From a virus: a DNA stretch of 21,675 nucleotides. Under the pieces are notes generated by a model. The model was not told the origin of the DNA, searched no databases, and saw only the letters and a program-made list of their open reading frames with translations. The position numbers and the translations under genes are program-made. Where the stretch lies: positions 1 to 21,675 of the IMG/VR virus record IMGVR_UViG_3300005882_000215. The stretch is one strand, 5' to 3'. This document shows, piece by piece, positions 13,330 through 19,795 of this stretch (the first letter of the stretch is position 1; each line of letters begins with the position of its first letter).

Positions 13330-13682
13330 CTAGCAGATGAAATTGCTTCATTTCCTACTAAATCTTCTGTATAGTATAAGCATTCATTGTCTGATAATAT
13401 TTTTGATGTTTCGCCGTCTTCGAAAGGTGCATTCAAGATGTAATTGTGTTTGACTTTATATAAACTGACATTTGGAGTTATGGAAATGTTTGTAAAATAA
13501 GATAAGAAGTTTTCTATTGATAGCTTTTTGAATAGTTTTTCGTTTATTTTGTTGTGCATTGCAATCATTGCATCAAATGTCTTAAAGATTGCAAGTTCGT
13601 TTTGGTACACTGGAATTACTAATGTAATCCCTTCGATTTTAAGAATTGCTGCGTCTTGATTTTTAAAAATTGTGTAACTCAT
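13326..13682 (-). CDS. hypothetical protein, 118 residues
   Basis: Not recognised. It begins with beta-like strands (MSYTIFKNQDAAILKIEGITLVIPVY), followed by helical segments (AIFKTFDAMIAMHNKINEKLFKKL) and an acidic C-terminal region (FEDGETSKILSDNECLYYTEDL). It is soluble, without cysteine pairs or membrane segments. No ribosome site is visible before the ATG. Instead GATAAATA lies only 8 nt upstream, so if that octamer acts as a promoter the message would be nearly leaderless. If it does not, the gene depends on read-through from the upstream 75-residue gene. Confidence 0.7.
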   Translation of the reverse strand: MSYTIFKNQDAAILKIEGITLVIPVYQNELAIFKTFDAMIAMHNKINEKLFKKLSIENFLSYFTNISITPNVSLYKVKHNYILNAPFEDGETSKILSDNECLYYTEDLVGNEAISSAS

Positions 13683-13690
13683 TATAATAA

Positions 13691-13698
13691 TATTTATC
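13691..13698 (-). promoter_or_regulatory. late-promoter-like octamer very close to a start codon
   Basis: On the minus strand this reads GATAAATA, 8 nt before the ATG at 13682. It matches NATAAATA, but transcription would begin a few nt before the start codon, leaving no room for a ribosome site. It may be chance in AT-rich DNA. Confidence 0.3.
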
Positions 13699-13720
13699 TT
13701 TTTGTATTAAAAACGTGCAG

Positions 13721-13948
13721 CTATAATGCTTGTCTCTTGAATAGTTGCGACTCGATATTCTTAATACCTTGCTTAATACTAAATGCAGAATCACAATTAT
13801 ATACTTTGCCGTCAATGTTGACACGCAATGACCAAGAACGCTGTGTGTTTGTTTTGTAGTTTGCTTCAGCTACCCCAGACAAAACACCGTTTATATATAA
13901 TTTCCACACATACGGATTGTTTGTTTTTCTCTTTGTCACTTTGATCAT
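13721..13948 (-). CDS. hypothetical protein, 75 residues
   Basis: Not recognised. The pattern is a small beta-sheet protein: IKVTKRKTNNPYVWKLYING, GVAEANYKT, SWSLRVNIDGKVYNCD, ending in a helix (SIKQGIKNIESQLFKRQ). The alternation of Tyr/Trp and basic residues in a small sheet would suit RNA or DNA binding. The ribosome site is weak. A promoter-like TTTACA/TATAAT pair (18-nt spacing) lies upstream, inside the end of the dihydrofolate reductase gene and the gap, so it can be expressed on its own. Confidence 0.68.
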   Translation of the reverse strand: MIKVTKRKTNNPYVWKLYINGVLSGVAEANYKTNTQRSWSLRVNIDGKVYNCDSAFSIKQGIKNIESQLFKRQAL

Positions 13949-13982
13949 AATGCTTTACAGACATTTTAATAGATAGACGTGC

Positions 13983-14012
13983 ATTATATTATATAAAATG
14001 TGATGGTGTAAA
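13983..14012 (-). promoter_or_regulatory. sigma70-like promoter for the 75-residue gene
   Basis: On the minus strand: TTTACA (14007-14012), an 18-nt spacer, exact TATAAT (13983-13988), 35 nt before the start at 13948. The -35 lies inside the 3' end of the dihydrofolate reductase gene. Confidence 0.55.
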
Positions 14013-14477
14013 TACCTTAAATGTACACTGCGGTGTTTCTTTGATTATTGTTTCGTCCCACGATGATTTATCGAATACAGGGAAATATGCATCGCCATCA
14101 ACATCATTGTTTATGACGGTAATGTACATTTTGTCAACCATTGGAATTGCTTGTTCATATATAGTTGCACCACCGATAATAAAGATGTCGTTGCCCGTAT
14201 CCTTTGCAAATGATATAGCTTCGTCTAGTGAGTTTGCAACAAGAACGTCATCGTGTTGTGTATCATAGCTTGTGTTTCTTGTTACAACAATCATTCTTCT
14301 GTTAGGCAGAGGCCTTTTATTTAACGATTCGTATGTCTTCCGGCCGCAAATTAGTGTTTGATGCATTGTTGTTTCTTTAAAGAATTTTAGGTCTTCTGGG
14401 CAATGCCACGGCAGTTTGTTATTTTCTCCTATAACATTTTTATTGTTGATTGCAACAATCAGTGATGTGGTTGCCAT
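13989..14477 (-). CDS. folA: dihydrofolate reductase
   Basis: A 162-residue enzyme of standard length that reduces dihydrofolate to tetrahydrofolate with NADPH, supporting thymidylate synthesis for phage DNA. Landmarks: SLIVAINNKNVIGENNKLPW at 5-24, the catalytic acid D29 in HCPEDLKFFK, the cofactor-binding GRKTYESL at about 45-52, a VVTRN strand, and FIIGGATIYEQAIP. All expected regions are present, so it should be active. Its ATG follows the previous stop with no gap, and AAGG lies about 8 nt upstream. A thymidylate synthase or ribonucleotide reductase is not in the window but is expected elsewhere in such a genome. Confidence 0.95.
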   Translation of the reverse strand: MATTSLIVAINNKNVIGENNKLPWHCPEDLKFFKETTMHQTLICGRKTYESLNKRPLPNRRMIVVTRNTSYDTQHDDVLVANSLDEAISFAKDTGNDIFIIGGATIYEQAIPMVDKMYITVINNDVDGDAYFPVFDKSSWDETIIKETPQCTFKVFTPSHFI

Positions 14478-14810
14478 TTATAGCCCTTCAATCCACTTAT
14501 TTACATCTTGTATTAACGATAGTCCAACTGCATCTTCTTCTGTAAAAACTGCAAAAATTTTTGTGCCCATATAATACGGATATCTACATTTGCGGTATAA
14601 CTTAATTTTGTTCATGGGTGTAATTGTGTCACTGTCATATTTATAACTGCGAAAATATTTTTGAAGTGTGAGGAATCCTTTTCTTCTTAACCTCAGTGAT
14701 GGCCAATAATAAAATAATTGCTTCGTATCTTCTTTTGTTTTGAAACGCACGGGATCATATTTTGATAGAACTTCAGTGAGTTTCGTTAGTAGTTCTTCTT
14801 TTGTACTCAT
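14478..14810 (-). CDS. hypothetical protein, 110 residues
   Basis: Not recognised. The first half is helical and basic (KEELLTKLTEVLSKYDPVRF, WPSLRLRRKGFLTLQKYFRS) and the second mixes helices and strands (GTKIFAVFTEEDAVGLSL), ending VNKWIEGL. Frequent Tyr, Trp and Arg in the centre suggest a nucleic-acid- or protein-binding surface. It overlaps the upstream 107-residue gene by 38 nt, has a poor ribosome site, and is followed directly by dihydrofolate reductase, so translation is probably coupled. A similar small protein beside dihydrofolate reductase is plausible in related phages, but I cannot confirm it. Confidence 0.72.
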   Translation of the reverse strand: MSTKEELLTKLTEVLSKYDPVRFKTKEDTKQLFYYWPSLRLRRKGFLTLQKYFRSYKYDSDTITPMNKIKLYRKCRYPYYMGTKIFAVFTEEDAVGLSLIQDVNKWIEGL

Positions 14811-15096
14811 CTTCTGTTAATTGTAATCCGGACGTTAGTTCCACGACAGTAAAGTCGTTTGTCGAGAACTGTTTGTTTAGTTTGTCTGCTAAATTAAATG
14901 CAGATCCTGCATTAACAAAACTAACCTTTTTATATTTTGGACCAGGGTAGTCAATTAGCTTATTTAAAGATCTAACATTAATTGGACTACCTTGATAAAA
15001 CACTGCATAAATTGCAGATGCTTTTAGCACCTGTAATGTTTTATATGTACTTTTGTCGGTGTGTTCTAATAACACCGTCGGTTTTGGTCTTGCCAT
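14773..15096 (-). CDS. conserved-looking phage protein, 107 residues
   Basis: A small protein starting MARPKPTVLLEHTDKSTYK, then QVLKASAIYAVFYQGSPINV, NKLIDYPGPKYKKVSFVNAG, AFNLADKLNKQF and TVVELTSG. The sequence has the feel of a hypothetical family I associate with T4-like marine phages, with strongly patterned beta strands and a PGPKYKK turn, but no function is known to me. It is likely a compact alpha/beta protein. The ribosome site (AGAGG) is inside one arm of a 15-bp hairpin just upstream, whose loop contains GATAAATA; expression could therefore be both late and structure-controlled. Confidence 0.75.
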   Translation of the reverse strand: MARPKPTVLLEHTDKSTYKTLQVLKASAIYAVFYQGSPINVRSLNKLIDYPGPKYKKVSFVNAGSAFNLADKLNKQFSTNDFTVVELTSGLQLTEDEYKRRTTNETH

Positions 15097-15100
15097 ATTA

Positions 15101-15139
15101 TTGTGCCTCTTTATGTTTATTTATCATAAAAAGGCACAA
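15101..15139 (-). promoter_or_regulatory. hairpin with a late-promoter-like loop and a ribosome site in its stem
   Basis: TTGTGCCTCTTTATG (15101-15115) pairs with CATAAAAAGGCACAA (15125-15139) at 14 of 15 positions, with a 9-nt loop. On the minus strand the octamer GATAAATA occupies 15118-15125 and the AGAGG ribosome site of the 107-residue gene is in the last arm. Full-length RNA from upstream could hide the ribosome site, while RNA begun at the octamer would lack the first arm and leave it open. Confidence 0.5.
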
Positions 15140-15150
15140 TAACAGAAGTG

Positions 15151-15399
15151 TTAATTAGTTAGTGTGTTCATTTGGTCTACTAAATCTATGTATCCGCCGA
15201 TGTGCTTTTCTCCGTCCTCAGCCAACAAAAATATTTGTGGAACAGTTTTAACAAACGGATATTTATCCATCAGCTGCTTTCTTGCTTCAAGATCTTTTGA
15301 TAAGTCAATTTCTTCGTACGTGTGGCCTGTACTTTCAAGAAGGTCTTTTGCTCTATTACAAAAGATACAACCAGGTTTTGTATAAAGTTTAAATTTCAT
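15151..15399 (-). CDS. glutaredoxin
   Basis: An 82-residue thiol oxidoreductase of normal glutaredoxin length. It has the active site C11-I-F-C14 after LYTKPG, the cis-proline segment TVPQIF (P54), and the GGYIDL glutathione-site motif at 68-73. CIFC differs from the classical CPYC but keeps both cysteines. In T4-like phages glutaredoxins reduce the phage ribonucleotide reductase, which fits the dihydrofolate reductase nearby. The start is coupled to the upstream gene by an ATGA overlap (15396-15399), with GGAG 10 nt before it. Confidence 0.93.
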   Translation of the reverse strand: MKFKLYTKPGCIFCNRAKDLLESTGHTYEEIDLSKDLEARKQLMDKYPFVKTVPQIFLLAEDGEKHIGGYIDLVDQMNTLTN

Positions 15400-15599
15400 T
15401 TAAATTGTTCTCCGTCAAAGTTTATGTTTGTTTTACTTTCTTTAGCTTCGCTTTTTGCTTTTAATACTGCAACTTCTTGCTCAAGTTTTTCAACATAATT
15501 AACTAACTGCAACGCATCGTCTTTTGTTAGTGTAACATGTGTTCTTTTTAGCTTAGTTGTGTTTTTAATAGCTAGCTTTAATTTATCTAGTAAGTTCAT
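15396..15599 (-). CDS. small coiled-coil protein, 67 residues
   Basis: Not recognised. The N terminus is amphipathic and basic (MNLLDKLKLAIKNTTKLKR), followed by THVTLTKDDALQLVNYVEKL and a heptad-like stretch LEQEVAVLKAKSEAKE, which should form a short coiled coil; the tail is polar. It may act as an oligomeric adaptor. It overlaps its upstream neighbour by 17 nt and the glutaredoxin gene by ATGA, so it sits in a tightly packed operon from the exonuclease gene to glutaredoxin. GGAAG lies 10 nt before the start. Confidence 0.72.
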   Translation of the reverse strand: MNLLDKLKLAIKNTTKLKRTHVTLTKDDALQLVNYVEKLEQEVAVLKAKSEAKESKTNINFDGEQFK

Positions 15600-16077
15600 T
15601 TTTCAGTTTCTTCCGCATTTGCGACAAAACAGTTTTCATTTCTAATTCTGTCTTAAATGGTCCTTCATAATTGTACTTTTCTAGTGTTTCAAATTTTGGG
15701 CAGAACGAATGGATTGGTCCTTTTGGAAAGTGAATGACGTAGTATCCAGCACAATGCACAACAGACCCAGTCTCATTTTTAGTGTAAACCGGCAAATCAG
15801 TATTTAGCTCGTTATTGTCAACAGGCCACGGGTTTTTAAAGTCTGTTGGATAGCCCTTAATATAGTTTTCTTTGTCGACTTCTTTAATCTTGATGACTTT
15901 GTTAAATATCTCTTTTCCAAGTTTGTTGCAAACTTCTTCTTGGTCTCCAAACTTTGCTAATCCTTTCTTTGTAAGTAGTATGTATTCGTTTTTGTTATTT
16001 TTAGACAATAACCCGTAATTACCTGTTGTACTACTAACAAGCCACGAGCGAGGTGTTACTTCTTTTAATTTATACAT
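15583..16077 (-). CDS. conserved-looking phage protein, 164 residues
   Basis: No known function. The N terminus reads like a small beta domain (MYKLKEVTPRSWLVSSTTGNYGLLSKN), the middle contains YPTDFKNPWPVDN and LPVYTKNETGSVVHCAGYYVIHF, and the C-terminal part is helical and basic (LEMKTVLSQMRKKLKNELTR). The CAGYYVIHFPKG segment resembles a hypothetical protein that I associate with T4-like cyanophages near replication genes, but this is recollection. It overlaps the next upstream gene by 8 nt. The GGAG ribosome site is 11 nt from ATG, slightly far. Its position beside the exonuclease hints at a DNA-metabolism role. Confidence 0.75.
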   Translation of the reverse strand: MYKLKEVTPRSWLVSSTTGNYGLLSKNNKNEYILLTKKGLAKFGDQEEVCNKLGKEIFNKVIKIKEVDKENYIKGYPTDFKNPWPVDNNELNTDLPVYTKNETGSVVHCAGYYVIHFPKGPIHSFCPKFETLEKYNYEGPFKTELEMKTVLSQMRKKLKNELTR

Positions 16078-16372
16078 CGTTGTGTGTTCTCCGTATTTGA
16101 GCTTGGTTTGATAAGAAATATGTTATTGCAAATTTCATTAATTTTGCCCTATTCTCAAATATGCCAAACAATATTGGGGTTCCGTTATTAAATATAGTTA
16201 CTACTTTTTCGGAATCATTTTCATCTGTTACTTCCCAATCGGCATTAAGGTAGTATTGTCCGTCTTCATACTTACCTTTAAGATAGGCGCTGTCATACAT
16301 CATTTTTGCTAGTGCATATTCTTCCTCATATTCAACAATTTTATAAGCTTTATTTAGCTTTAAATCAATCAT
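16070..16372 (-). CDS. hypothetical protein, 100 residues
   Basis: Not recognised. The open frame extends to 16450, but the start is placed at ATG 16372 because it forms an ATGA overlap with the exonuclease stop (16369-16372), while the longer version would overlap that gene by more than 80 nt. From here the protein reads MIDLKLNKAYKIVEYEEEYAL, then acidic DWEVTDENDSEKVVTIFNNG, and a helical end ENRAKLMKFAITYFLSNQ. It is acidic overall and soluble. The ribosome site is poor, so translation is probably coupled to the exonuclease. Confidence 0.72.
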   Translation of the reverse strand: MIDLKLNKAYKIVEYEEEYALAKMMYDSAYLKGKYEDGQYYLNADWEVTDENDSEKVVTIFNNGTPILFGIFENRAKLMKFAITYFLSNQAQIRRTHNDV

Positions 16373-17400
16373 GGCTGATATGAAGCATTTAATATTTTTG
16401 CTATATCGTTGGGATATTTGCTCAGCTGAACTAAGTCCCATTTCTTGCAAAATTTAAGGAAATGTATGCCAGCACCATTAACTTTTTTCCTGCTTACTTG
16501 TGTGTTAATGTCTTCTATTATTTCTTTTTTAATTTCTTCCGGTTGCTGTGTTAAATCAATCAATAGTCTATTCTTTTCGTAGCATTCGCCTACACGATGC
16601 TCAACGCCATTGTGGTCTGTCCATCGCTGCAACATAAAGTTATTGTAATTATACCCTTTCGTGTCTTTATCTTCGTATGCTTCGTTAATACCTACGCGGT
16701 TTCTTGAGCCTTTAACTTTAGCGCCTGGGTATGCACTAAAGATGCTGTCAGACTTATCACCACGAATACATTTTAAAAATAAAGCATATTTGTACCAATC
16801 TTCTCTTTCGGGCACAAAATTTGGGTTTGGCTTTCCTGTTTTTATTTTGCTGTCGCTTTTTACTGTAAATTCTACTTTTTGTCCTTTATCGTTATAGACG
16901 CCGTCTTTTTTGAGTGTTCTTCCCATTACACCATCATGTACTACTACATTGTCGTCGAGCAATTGCACAAAGTCCGAATCACTACTTACAATAACATGAT
17001 TGTCGTCTGGGTGCTGCTGGATCCATAACGCAATAATATCGTCTGCTTCGGCATTAGGAGAATTAACCACAGTACAATTTGTTCTTTTGTCAATAAACTC
17101 AATGAGCTCGTTGAGTGCTTCCATGAATATTTCGTCTTCTTCTTGTTCTGCAGGGCTTTTATCAATTTTGTCGAGCTTTCTTTGTATTTTGTAATTTTCG
17201 GAGTATTTATATCTCCAGCTCTTGCCTTCTGTTGCAAAAATAACATGTGTTCCTCCGTATTCATTCCATACCTTTCGGAGGCTGCTAAATAGAACATGGA
17301 ATGCCATTCCGACTTTTGTGTCTATGTCGCCCATAACTGAATGTCTTGCACGGAAGAACATATTATTTGTGTCAACTATGATGTATGTGTTTTTAGACAT
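16369..17400 (-). CDS. rnh: 5'-3' exonuclease / RNase H of the T4 rnh (FEN) family
   Basis: A 343-residue FEN-type nuclease that removes RNA primers and 5' flaps during lagging-strand synthesis. Metal-ligand motifs are in order: IIVDTNN (D10), AEADD at 117-121, SSDSDF at 139-144 (D141, D143) and IRGDKSD at 212-218 (D215, D218), followed by a helix-hairpin-helix region with GSRNRVGIN. Length is close to T4 RNase H (about 305 residues). The start has GGAG 11 nt upstream and lies 2 nt past the previous stop; the stop overlaps the next gene. All acidic ligands are kept, so it should be active. Confidence 0.92.
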   Translation of the reverse strand: MSKNTYIIVDTNNMFFRARHSVMGDIDTKVGMAFHVLFSSLRKVWNEYGGTHVIFATEGKSWRYKYSENYKIQRKLDKIDKSPAEQEEDEIFMEALNELIEFIDKRTNCTVVNSPNAEADDIIALWIQQHPDDNHVIVSSDSDFVQLLDDNVVVHDGVMGRTLKKDGVYNDKGQKVEFTVKSDSKIKTGKPNPNFVPEREDWYKYALFLKCIRGDKSDSIFSAYPGAKVKGSRNRVGINEAYEDKDTKGYNYNNFMLQRWTDHNGVEHRVGECYEKNRLLIDLTQQPEEIKKEIIEDINTQVSRKKVNGAGIHFLKFCKKWDLVQLSKYPNDIAKILNASYQP

Positions 17401-17402
17401 AA

Positions 17403-18020
17403 TTATTTAAACTCCTGTTTGCCGTCGGGCGTTTTCTTTGACTGTGTCATTCCTTCGTTTTTTCTTTGTTCTGCTTGCTCTTCTATTAATTGCAGATCGT
17501 TGCCGACTTGTTCTAATGTAACACTTTTGCATACAGCAACAAACCACTCGTCAACAATCATCTCTGGCTTTGGAGCAGGACCGAATCCTGCTTTTTCTAA
17601 GTGTTCAATAAATTGGTCATTCCAGTCGAACTCAAACGAGCCGTCGGCTTCAACACTAACAACTTTAACCCATGGTTCGTTGTTGATTGTTGCTAATCTT
17701 TTCTCGTATTCTGTGTCTGTTATTTCTTTATAGCTGTGTTGTATTTTTAGTAACTCTAACTCTAACTCTTTGCCACTTAGTGTTAGCTTTGCTCTTTTCT
17801 CTTTATATTCCTTTAAAGGAATTTTGTTATACTTAAAATCGATCTCTAATAGTCGAAGCATTTTGTCGTGTTCGTCGTGTGCTTCAACTTCGGCGATCTT
17901 TACATCTCTTTCGTATCCAGTGTAATAATATTCTATTTCTGCAATCTTCCTTGATTTGCCTTTCAAGCCCCAGCTTGCTGGCAACATTGCAAATGGTATT
18001 AATCGTCTATTTTTGCTCAT
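17403..18020 (-). CDS. conserved-looking phage protein with charged helices, 205 residues
   Basis: No known function. It starts MSKNRRLIPFAMLPASWGLKG, a pattern I associate with a hypothetical family in T4-like marine phages, then long charged helices in two related halves (IAEIEYYYTGYERDVKIAEV and HSYKEITDTEYEKRLATI are similar in spacing). The last third carries WVKVVSVEADGSFEFDWND and a Gln/Glu/Lys-rich tail. It is probably an elongated helical protein, possibly a scaffold or virion component. AAGGA lies 7 nt before the start. It sits 11 nt after the QueE-like gene and 2 nt before the exonuclease gene, so it is in one operon with them. Confidence 0.75.
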   Translation of the reverse strand: MSKNRRLIPFAMLPASWGLKGKSRKIAEIEYYYTGYERDVKIAEVEAHDEHDKMLRLLEIDFKYNKIPLKEYKEKRAKLTLSGKELELELLKIQHSYKEITDTEYEKRLATINNEPWVKVVSVEADGSFEFDWNDQFIEHLEKAGFGPAPKPEMIVDEWFVAVCKSVTLEQVGNDLQLIEEQAEQRKNEGMTQSKKTPDGKQEFK

Positions 18021-18031
18021 GATATATTCCT

Positions 18032-18958
18032 TTATGTTCCTATGCTATTTCCTAATAAGTGACAATGAAGTCGTCCGCTGATATTGTAACCCCGTTCGAG
18101 TGCTTTGTGAACAATATTAACATTAACTGGCATTTCTTGCTGTTCTTTTGTTGCACCAACAGGCATAATAAACACAGGCCAATTAATACCGGCAGCTTTA
18201 AATTGCTTAACTACTTGACCAATTTCTTCCCAACAAGCATCTGTGTCGTTTGCAACAAATTTTAAATGACCACAATTACTAACTTTAACATATTCTGCAA
18301 CATGTTCGGGTTTGATTGCTTTGCTTGGTTTCTCGCCGCTGACTGTGTACAACTTTGGACTCACTGACCAAAACCATTCTGCTTCTTTACCCAAATCCAT
18401 AAATGTGTTTTGAAATTCTTTAATCATTTTAACTAGTTCGGGTATTAGCTTTTGTGTTCCGTTTGTTTCTACGGTAACATATCGTGGCAGATTATTTCTT
18501 TTGCGAAACTCGTTCATTGTGGCGACAGTTGCTTTTTGGTTAGCTTTGAGTAAAGGCTCACCTCCTGTAAAACACATGTGAGTTTCTTGTAAGCTAACAG
18601 GATGCAAAAATTTGCCTTGCGGGTTTGATTTGCTGACAAGCTCTTTTTCAAGCTTGTCAGCAATCGTTTTAATGTCTTCGCATTTCATCAAATGCTTATA
18701 CTTTTTTGACCACGTGTATGAACTATCGCACCCGTAATCAAAAACAGGCAAATCTTCGACTTGCTGAATGTTAATTAAGTCTAAATCTTTGTAAGGTAGT
18801 ATATACGAGCTAGGGTCTGTTGGGTCTTTCTGACCAAATCCGTCGCATTGCAAGTTGCACATAAACCAGCGTATCCACAAACTGTTTACGCCAGTGTATG
18901 TGCCTTCTCCTTGTAAAGATCTAAAAATTTCACTATAATAGTATTTGTTTTCTTCCAT
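18032..18958 (-). CDS. queE: QueE-like radical SAM protein (7-carboxy-7-deazaguanine synthase type)
   Basis: A 308-residue QueE homologue. Family marks: SEIFRSLQGEGTYTG at 9-23, WIRWFMCNLQC at 28-38, GCDSSYTW at 76-83 (QueE CDTxxTW), CFTGGEP with the SAM-binding GGEP, and VTVETNG. QueE makes 7-carboxy-7-deazaguanine, precursor of preQ0 and of 7-deazaguanine bases in tRNA or phage DNA. The iron-sulfur cysteines read C34-x3-C38-x38-C77, so a 36-residue insertion separates cysteines usually spaced CX3CX2C; the protein is longer than bacterial QueE (about 220). Other preQ0 genes (folE, queD, queC) are not in the window. The start has AGG 6 nt upstream and a perfect sigma70 promoter. Confidence 0.85.
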   Translation of the reverse strand: MEENKYYYSEIFRSLQGEGTYTGVNSLWIRWFMCNLQCDGFGQKDPTDPSSYILPYKDLDLINIQQVEDLPVFDYGCDSSYTWSKKYKHLMKCEDIKTIADKLEKELVSKSNPQGKFLHPVSLQETHMCFTGGEPLLKANQKATVATMNEFRKRNNLPRYVTVETNGTQKLIPELVKMIKEFQNTFMDLGKEAEWFWSVSPKLYTVSGEKPSKAIKPEHVAEYVKVSNCGHLKFVANDTDACWEEIGQVVKQFKAAGINWPVFIMPVGATKEQQEMPVNVNIVHKALERGYNISGRLHCHLLGNSIGT

Positions 18959-18982
18959 GATTAACCTGCGTGTTTATATAGC

Positions 18983-19011
18983 ATTATACAATACGAAGTC
19001 GCTTTTGTCAA
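18983..19011 (-). promoter_or_regulatory. consensus sigma70 promoter for the queE unit
   Basis: On the minus strand: exact TTGACA (19006-19011), a 17-nt spacer, exact TATAAT (18983-18988), 25 nt before the start at 18958. Both hexamers and the spacing are ideal. It probably drives queE, the 205-residue gene, the exonuclease and the following small genes. Confidence 0.88.
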
Positions 19012-19019
19012 TATTTATA
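19012..19019 (-). promoter_or_regulatory. candidate late promoter stacked on the queE sigma70 promoter
   Basis: On the minus strand this reads TATAAATA, the exact T4 late-promoter octamer, directly adjacent to the -35 of the sigma70 promoter. It is 53 nt before the queE start, so the operon could be switched from host-type to late transcription. Confidence 0.5.
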
Positions 19020-19022
19020 TTC

Positions 19023-19376
19023 TTAATGTTCGCGTATATATTTTTCAAAAACACAAATAAAGACTAAGTCTTGTTTTGATTTTCTGTCATTATGCACACG
19101 ATGGTATACTTTTTTTGGAATTAAAACAATCGACCCTGTCTCTACAGGAAATGATTGATCACCCAACTCCATTGTTCCATGCCCACTAACGAAGAAATAT
19201 ACTTCTTCTTCGTCTCCGTCGTGTATATGGCCCGATGTGCTTTTTCCAGGGTGAAGTATAGTTTTTGATAATGTTAAGTGCTCTAATGTTTCATTATCTT
19301 CAACAACATACACTTCGTTGTCGCGCATAATGCGACCATTTATATCGTCAGTTGTTACTTTTTGCTTCGTGCTCAT
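19023..19376 (-). CDS. cupin-domain protein
   Basis: A 117-residue single cupin. Motif 1 is GHIHDGDEEEVYFFVSGHG with metal-ligand-type His and Glu, followed by GTMELGDQSFPVETGSIVLI, and motif 2 is KVYHRVHN. Such small cupins bind a metal and act on sugars or small metabolites, or only bind them. It resembles sugar isomerase or mannose-phosphate isomerase-type cupins in its turn pattern, which would fit the sugar enzymes here, but the substrate cannot be read. The start has AAGGAG 9 nt upstream and overlaps the HIT gene by 29 nt. It ends just before the queE promoters. Confidence 0.85.
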   Translation of the reverse strand: MSTKQKVTTDDINGRIMRDNEVYVVEDNETLEHLTLSKTILHPGKSTSGHIHDGDEEEVYFFVSGHGTMELGDQSFPVETGSIVLIPKKVYHRVHNDRKSKQDLVFICVFEKYIREH

Positions 19377-19791
19377 CTTTGACTACTCCTTGTCGTTTTC
19401 TCTTTGTAATATGATCGAATTCCGGTCGATCATAATATGGCGATGTTTTGTAATTCCCTCGCTCAGGAACCACATTCCTTACACCGCCGGTGGGATCTTC
19501 TGTGTCACCTTTCATCCTTGGTATTAAGTGTACATGAGGCCACATAACTGTTTGTCCTGCGACTGGACCATAATTTATTCCTACGTTAAATTCGTCGCAT
19601 TTATTTTCGGTTACTAATTTCTCGCCGAGTCGGTACGCCTGTTCGAAGCATTTAGCAATTAGTTCAGGGTAGTTCCTTTTTGGAACAAAAAGGCGATGTC
19701 CTTCGTTTACAGGCACACCGTCAAAAAACACTACATAATCGTCGTGCTCTTCGTCTATATCTTTCCAGGGTATTTGTCCAAATGTAAGCAT
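19348..19791 (-). CDS. HIT-family nucleotide hydrolase/transferase
   Basis: A 147-residue HIT protein. The histidine-triad segment is AGQTVMWPHVHLIPR at 78-92, followed by GDTEDPTGGVRNVVP, the usual C-terminal signature. The triad normally reads HxHxH; here the first position is W84 while H86 and H88 are kept, so the nucleophilic middle His remains. An N-terminal FVPKRNYPELIAK strand-helix fits the fold. HIT enzymes cleave AMP-linked or dinucleoside polyphosphate substrates, or transfer nucleotides to sugars. GAGGTG lies 8 nt before the ATG. It follows the phosphoribosyltransferase gene by 4 nt. Confidence 0.88.
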   Translation of the reverse strand: MLTFGQIPWKDIDEEHDDYVVFFDGVPVNEGHRLFVPKRNYPELIAKCFEQAYRLGEKLVTENKCDEFNVGINYGPVAGQTVMWPHVHLIPRMKGDTEDPTGGVRNVVPERGNYKTSPYYDRPEFDHITKRKRQGVVKDEHEAKSNN

Positions 19792-19795
19792 GTGT

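Noticed and set aside
16373-16450. 26-residue N-terminal extension of the 100-residue gene
   Set aside because: It would overlap the exonuclease gene deeply, and its sequence is the other-frame reading of a conserved helix. The ATGA junction is the usual arrangement here.
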